DNA of 10,232 bases, from positions 1 through 10,232 of the forward strand of contig CAISKH010000147.1 of the NCBI GenBank assembly GCA_903885865.1, given 5' to 3'. A program made the position numbers and the translations under genes. The notes beneath the pieces were generated by a model, which had not been told where the DNA came from, did no database searches, and was given only the letters and a program-made list of their open reading frames with translations. This document shows positions 7,301 through 10,232 of this stretch, one piece after another; the stretch's first letter is position 1; every line of letters starts with the position of its first letter. Source of the DNA: an uncultured Mucilaginibacter sp. (GTDB lineage Bacteria; Bacteroidota; Bacteroidia; Sphingobacteriales; Sphingobacteriaceae).

Positions 7301-7465
7301 TGCCCTGCTAACGCTATCGTGTTCGGTAACGGAAAAGATCCGAACTCGGAAGTATCGAAGGCATTAAGAAGCGAAAGAACCTATTACGTATTGGAAGAGT
7401 TAAATGTGCAACCCGGTATTGGTTACCAGGTTAAAGTTAGAAATACAACTGAATTAGAAGCTTAA
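4400..7465 (+). CDS. actB: Alternative complex III subunit ActB, Tat-exported molybdopterin-like/Fe-S protein
   Basis: A 1021-residue periplasmic electron-transfer subunit. The N-terminus (1-90) is the extended Tat variant: WKGLEELNN...PEF, then RRDFLKAVG (R49-R50), a short hydrophobic run and LAAC (C68). Residues about 90-745 are a molybdopterin-oxidoreductase-like domain (VSFGADFLG at 242-250, a dinucleotide-binding-like region about 600-680). In studied complexes this domain carries no Mo cofactor, and no Cys-rich N-terminal cluster motif is seen here. The C-terminal ferredoxin domain holds four cluster motifs: C774/777/780/784; C846/849/854/858; C878-T881-C884-C888; and C934/937 with C964/968. 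The threonine at 881 replaces the second cysteine of the third motif, which fits three [4Fe-4S] clusters and one [3Fe-4S], as reported for this family. It links the quinol-oxidising ActC to the hemes. No Shine-Dalgarno sequence precedes the start; actC follows after 18 bp. Confidence 0.95.
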   Translation: MDSNKKYWKGLEELNNTPEFVEKNKHEFAEPIPIEDVLSGDGLLGKTPRRDFLKAVGYGVGAVTLAACQRVPVHKSIPYLIKPEEITPGIANYYASTFEGHAILVKTREGRPIKIEGNPNDALARGGLSASAQASVLDLYDVSRVKAPVQDGAEKEWSDLDDYVKLELAKIKDAGKKIRIVSSTVTSPSTLAVIADFIGQFPGAKHVTYDAVSYTGIIQANQNSFGKAVLPHYHFDKADVIVSFGADFLGSWISPVEFTAQYVQNRNNKSLQGKKMSRHIQFETGMSLAGTNADVRIPLKPSEEGIALINLYNAITTGTTLLGSKKLSDNATNNAIILAAKELQKAKGKALVVAGSNDVATQVLVNAINAALGSYGTTIDLDNSSNQYAGNDAELVEFINEAKTGDVAAVLFMNANPVYDYYNAKELTAALAKVPLKVSFADHMDETAAVCNVVAPNHHYLESWGDDSAVAGYYTVLQPTINPVYNTRQAEESLLIWSNNTVPVYYTYVRNNWDKNILAQGGLSGQKGWETVLQTGFIKVADKPAGSYSFSRDLNAVAQTILAQSAQLAAPGDNKMELHLYQTVAMRDGKRANNPWLQELPDPVSKVTWDNFAAISLTDIKKLNLQEGDVITIDVNGTSIALPVLLQPGQAEGTISVAVGYGRAKGGVVIESGVGKNAFPFHSFRNGTFQTTGVAAVSATGDSIILAQTQTHHSYEGRNNIREASFTEYKKNPYKNSGKDGAHKDYKSLWEDYSDTEYKNSPYNWVMAIDLNACTGCGACVVACNAENNVPVVGRDEVRRRREMHWIRIDRYYSINEEGKSITEEREIDKLANLNNVSVVHQPMLCQHCEHAPCETVCPVLATVHSSEGLNHMAYNRCVGTRYCANNCPYKVRRFNWFNYWNDSRFENYLAEQHTQLVLNPDVTTRFRGVMEKCSMCIQRIQAGKLKAKIEKRPVKDGDIKVACQQTCPANAIVFGNGKDPNSEVSKALRSERTYYVLEELNVQPGIGYQVKVRNTTELEA

Positions 7466-7483
7466 TATTTACAATAGCTATAT

Positions 7484-8956
7484 ATGGCATCTCATAAAGA
7501 ATCGATAATAAGGGAACCACTGGTAACGGGTAAAGGTATCACCTATGCCAAAGTTACAGATGATGTTCTGTTCCCTGTTGAAAATAAACCTAATAAAGCC
7601 TGGTGGATAGGTTTTACAGTGGCATCATTAGGCGCCTGCCTTTGGGTGTTTGCCGTAAGCTGGACATTTTGGTATGGTATAGGCTCATGGGGCCTGAATA
7701 AAACTGTAGGATGGGCCTGGGATATTACCGGTTTCGTATGGTGGGTAGGTATAGGCCACGCCGGAACGCTTATTTCAGCTGTGCTTTTATTGTTCCGTCA
7801 AAAATGGCGCAACTCTATTAACAGGTCTGCTGAAGCGATGACCATCTTCGCGGTAATTTGCGCGGCTACTTATGTGGTTTGCCACATGGGCCGCCCGTGG
7901 ATGGCACTTTATTGCTTACCACTGCCTAACCAGTACGGTTCGTTATGGGTTAACTTTAACTCGCCATTGATATGGGACGTATTTGCCATTTCAACTTATT
8001 TCTCGGTATCGTTGTTATTCTGGTATACCGGTTTACTGCCCGATATTGCCACCATCCGCGACCGCGGAAAAGGCTGGTATCGCCGTGTATATTCTGTCCT
8101 TTCATTTGGATGGACAGGTTCGGTAAAAACCTGGCAACGCTTTGAAACTGTATCGTTAATATTAGCAGGTATATCAACCCCGCTGGTGTTATCAGTTCAC
8201 AGCGTGGTATCCATGGACTTTGCTACATCGCTTGAACCGGGATGGCACACTACCATTTTCCCCCCATACTTTGTTGCCGGGGCCATTTTTTCAGGTTTTG
8301 CCATGGTGCAAACCTTATTGCTGGTTACCCGTAAAGTATTAGGCTTAGAGAACTATATCACTATGTTCCATATTGAATCCATGAACAAGATCATTTTGTT
8401 AACCGGATCAATTGTGGGTGTGGCTTATATTACAGAATTTTTTATTGCCTATTACTCAGGCGGCGAATACGAACAATATACGTTTCTGAACAGGTTTATT
8501 GGCCCCTACTGGTGGGCCGGCTGTATGATGTATGGCTGTAATGTGCTCATGACGCAGGTAATGTGGTTCAAAAAGGTGCGTACCAATATCCCTATGTCAT
8601 GGGTATTATCAATTATCGTAAATATCGGGATGTGGTTTGAGCGCTTCGTGATTATTGTTACTTCGCTGCACCGCGATTATCTTCCGTCAAGCTGGGCCAT
8701 GTTTTACCCAACCTGGGTTGATGTAAGCGTATTTATTGGTTCAATAGGCGTATTCTTTACTTTATTCCTCTTGTTTATACGGGTATTCCCTTCTATAGCG
8801 ATGGCCGAAGTGAAATTATTGCTGAAAGAACAAAGCGAACAAGCCAAACTTAAAGAATTGGAGGAAGGGCACCTTGAGGCAGAGAAAGTGACGTTCTACA
8901 AGAAAAATTTAATAAAATTTGATAGTGTTGAGGTATCAGAATACGAAAACGCATAA
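7484..8956 (+). CDS. actC: Alternative complex III subunit ActC, NrfD/PsrC-like quinol-binding membrane protein
   Basis: A 490-residue integral membrane protein of the NrfD/PsrC family. About ten hydrophobic helices can be read: 39-62, 79-103, 117-140, 160-185, 222-245, 260-285, 303-325, 340-362, 371-392 and 412-435. Conserved polar residues inside or next to helices are candidates for quinol binding and proton handling: H92 (GHAGT), H134 (CHMGRPW), D165, H239 and D245 (VHSVVSMDF), and H396/D398 (SLHRDYLP). It has no heme or cluster motifs, so electrons must leave through ActB. The last 55 residues (about 436-490) are a charged, Glu/Lys-rich cytoplasmic tail with helical, possibly coiled-coil character. 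It is 3 bp before actD, so the two are probably translated together. Confidence 0.95.
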   Translation: MASHKESIIREPLVTGKGITYAKVTDDVLFPVENKPNKAWWIGFTVASLGACLWVFAVSWTFWYGIGSWGLNKTVGWAWDITGFVWWVGIGHAGTLISAVLLLFRQKWRNSINRSAEAMTIFAVICAATYVVCHMGRPWMALYCLPLPNQYGSLWVNFNSPLIWDVFAISTYFSVSLLFWYTGLLPDIATIRDRGKGWYRRVYSVLSFGWTGSVKTWQRFETVSLILAGISTPLVLSVHSVVSMDFATSLEPGWHTTIFPPYFVAGAIFSGFAMVQTLLLVTRKVLGLENYITMFHIESMNKIILLTGSIVGVAYITEFFIAYYSGGEYEQYTFLNRFIGPYWWAGCMMYGCNVLMTQVMWFKKVRTNIPMSWVLSIIVNIGMWFERFVIIVTSLHRDYLPSSWAMFYPTWVDVSVFIGSIGVFFTLFLLFIRVFPSIAMAEVKLLLKEQSEQAKLKELEEGHLEAEKVTFYKKNLIKFDSVEVSEYENA

Positions 8957-8959
8957 ACT

Positions 8960-9496
8960 ATGAGCAGCACGAAATTTATATTAGGCCTTTTTGACGACCC
9001 GGACGACATGATGCACGGGATTGATAAATTGCAAAAAAACAGTATCCCTATTTATGATGTGTATACACCTATGCCTATTCATGGTATTGAAGCGAAATTG
9101 GGCATAAAAGATTCCCGTTTAGGTTATGCGGCTTTTATGTTCGGGTGTTTAGGCGGAACAACCATATTTAGTTTGGTCTATTATTTCCTGGTACATGACT
9201 GGCCAATGAACATAGGCGGAAAGCCCCACTTTGCCGTACCCGATTTTATCCCGGCTACGTTTGAATGGTCGGTGTTATTTGCAGCATTTGGAATGGGCTT
9301 TACTTTTTTTTACTCCACACACCTGTTCCCCGGTCGTGCACCGCGGGTGATGGATTTCAGGGCGACCAATGACCGTTTTGTAATAGCTATTGACGCTAAA
9401 GGAAATATACCTCATGACGACATTACTAATTTACTAAAAGAAGCAGGAGCAGTTGAAGTTAAGCATAACGACAGAAAATATGTTAGCTATGAATAA
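8960..9496 (+). CDS. actD: Alternative complex III subunit ActD (DUF3341 family)
   Basis: A 178-residue membrane protein of the DUF3341 family, always found with ActC-type subunits. It has an N-terminal alpha/beta segment (KFILGLFDDPDDMMHGIDKL, then YDVYTPMPIHGIEAKLGI), two membrane helices (about 55-78 and 98-120) and a C-terminal soluble segment (DRFVIAIDAKG, then a helix ending LLKEAGAVEV). The two soluble parts resemble halves of a ferredoxin-like fold. It carries no cofactor motif; the role is structural in known complexes, with a possible part in proton movement. It begins 3 bp after actC, and its last 8 bp overlap the start of actE. Confidence 0.92.
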   Translation: MSSTKFILGLFDDPDDMMHGIDKLQKNSIPIYDVYTPMPIHGIEAKLGIKDSRLGYAAFMFGCLGGTTIFSLVYYFLVHDWPMNIGGKPHFAVPDFIPATFEWSVLFAAFGMGFTFFYSTHLFPGRAPRVMDFRATNDRFVIAIDAKGNIPHDDITNLLKEAGAVEVKHNDRKYVSYE

Positions 9497-10064
9497 ATTT
9501 AGAATATTGGGTTTAGCGGTTATCACTATTACTGCATCGGTGTTGGTTACATCATGCGATAGTAAGCGGAGTACCGGTTGGGAATATGCCCCCAATATGT
9601 ATGAACACATTGCCTTTGATCCGGATCAGAAAAACCCGAATTTTAAGGATGGTAAAACAGCGCAGTTACCGCCGGCAGGCACTACGCCTGTAGGATTTGT
9701 ACGGTTTGACTACCCGAACACAAAAGCGGGATATGACCAGGCAAGTTTAGAGGTTACCAATCCATTGGCAGCTACACCGCAAAATTTAGCTGATGGTAAG
9801 GCTCTGTTTACAACATTTTGCTCTCCGTGCCACGGTGTTACCGGGCAGGGCGATGGCATAGTTACGGCGCACGGTTTTGGGCCGCCGCCATCATACTCAA
9901 AAGGGCAATCATCGCGCGGGGGCGCTATGAAGGACCTTACCGATGGTAAAATTTATCATACTATTACTTATGGTGTAAACGCAATGGGATCATACGCTTC
10001 GCAGCTTGCACCTGAGGAACGCTGGAAAGTGGTCCAATATGTTCACCATTTACAAACTTTATAA
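9489..10064 (+). CDS. actE: Alternative complex III subunit ActE, monoheme lipoprotein cytochrome c
   Basis: With the ATG at 9489 the product is 191 residues and starts with a compact lipoprotein signal (MNKFRILGLAVITI, lipobox VTSC, C23). ATGs at 9480 and 9453 are in frame but only add residues before the signal and lie deeper in actD, so 9489 is preferred; 9480 remains possible. The mature protein has one heme motif, CSPCH (111-115), inside a class I cytochrome c domain (GKALFTTFCSPCHGVTGQGDG), and a likely distal ligand M166 in GVNAMGSYASQL. The lipid anchor holds it at the periplasmic membrane face next to ActA, where it can pass electrons towards the terminal oxidase. It overlaps actD by 8 bp, which suggests translational coupling, and is followed by actF after 13 bp. 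Confidence 0.93.
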   Translation: MNKFRILGLAVITITASVLVTSCDSKRSTGWEYAPNMYEHIAFDPDQKNPNFKDGKTAQLPPAGTTPVGFVRFDYPNTKAGYDQASLEVTNPLAATPQNLADGKALFTTFCSPCHGVTGQGDGIVTAHGFGPPPSYSKGQSSRGGAMKDLTDGKIYHTITYGVNAMGSYASQLAPEERWKVVQYVHHLQTL

Positions 10065-10077
10065 GAATTGAAATTTA

Positions 10078-10232
10078 ATGGAAACTCCTAATAGTTTTAA
10101 CGAACAATTTGAATTTAGCGGTAAAGCAAAAACCCGGAGCCTGGCAGCTATAGCTATAGGCGTGTTAATAATAGCGCTCGGATTTTTTACCGGTTACGGC
10201 GAGCGCACCTTTGCAAACTTATTGCTGATGGG
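10078..10232 (+). CDS. actF: Alternative complex III subunit ActF, N-terminal part, cut by window edge
   Basis: An open frame starts at the ATG at 10078 and is still open at the last base (51 complete codons). It begins METPNSFNEQFEFSGKAK, a short cytoplasmic tail, followed by a hydrophobic helix (about residues 22-40: LAAIAIGVLIIALGFFTGY) and GERTFANLLL. This start, with the FEF...A...R lead-in to the first helix, and its place right after actE identify it as ActF, the second NrfD-like membrane subunit of alternative complex III. Full-length members are about 400 residues, so most of the gene lies outside the window. There is no Shine-Dalgarno sequence (AATTGAAATTTAATG). Confidence 0.85.
   Translation, partial: METPNSFNEQFEFSGKAKTRSLAAIAIGVLIIALGFFTGYGERTFANLLLM

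Noticed and set aside
3062..10232. Possibility that the operon is a DMSO/polysulfide/nitrite-type reductase
   Set aside because: NrfD-like, Fe-S and Mo-like parts occur there too, but the fixed order multiheme cytochrome, fused Mo-like/Fe-S protein, NrfD-like, DUF3341, monoheme lipoprotein, second NrfD-like subunit is diagnostic of alternative complex III.
1..10232. CRISPR arrays, tRNA/rRNA genes, insertion sequences, toxin-antitoxin or defence genes
   Set aside because: Both strands were read through; no regularly spaced repeats, transposase motifs or RNA gene signatures were seen.

Overview
The window looks like a chromosomal segment from a Bacteroidota bacterium, most likely family Sphingobacteriaceae (Mucilaginibacter/Pedobacter-like). 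The grounds are the style of the encoded proteins, the lack of Shine-Dalgarno sequences before the starts, two perfect matches to the Bacteroidota -7 promoter box (TAnnTTTG), and an alternative complex III operon of the type found in this phylum. The genus is an inference.

Left part (1-2821): the 3' end of a class I SAM-dependent methyltransferase gene (+) converges on a BamA/TamA-like outer-membrane beta-barrel gene (-). The 118-bp gap between their stop codons is almost filled by an imperfect 33-bp inverted repeat built from TGTGCAGAT/TGCAAATG words. The barrel gene is divergent from a deoxyhypusine synthase-like gene (+), with a roughly 110-bp shared promoter region. By eye, the deoxyhypusine synthase-like protein keeps the family fold signatures but has glycine where the catalytic lysine of true deoxyhypusine synthase should be.

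Middle gap (2822-3061): 240 bp of AT-rich sequence with a weak hairpin after the deoxyhypusine synthase-like gene and a perfect -7 box about 85 bp before actA.

Right part (3062-10232, running off the edge): the co-directional operon actA-actB-actC-actD-actE-actF for alternative complex III, a quinol:electron-acceptor oxidoreductase that replaces cytochrome bc1. ActC (and ActF) are NrfD/PsrC-like membrane subunits that bind quinol. ActB is a Tat-exported protein joining a molybdopterin-oxidoreductase-like domain to a four-cluster ferredoxin domain. ActA is a multiheme cytochrome c, here with six CXXCH motifs. ActE is a monoheme lipoprotein cytochrome and ActD a small two-helix membrane protein. 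Electrons are expected to pass from quinol at ActC through the ActB Fe-S clusters and the ActA/ActE hemes to a terminal oxidase. In relatives, cytochrome oxidase genes commonly follow actF, but that region is outside the window.

There is no CRISPR array, tRNA, rRNA or insertion sequence visible. The window is mostly a well-known respiratory system. The less ordinary points are the heme-domain fusion in ActA, the lysine-less deoxyhypusine synthase homologue and the inverted repeat.
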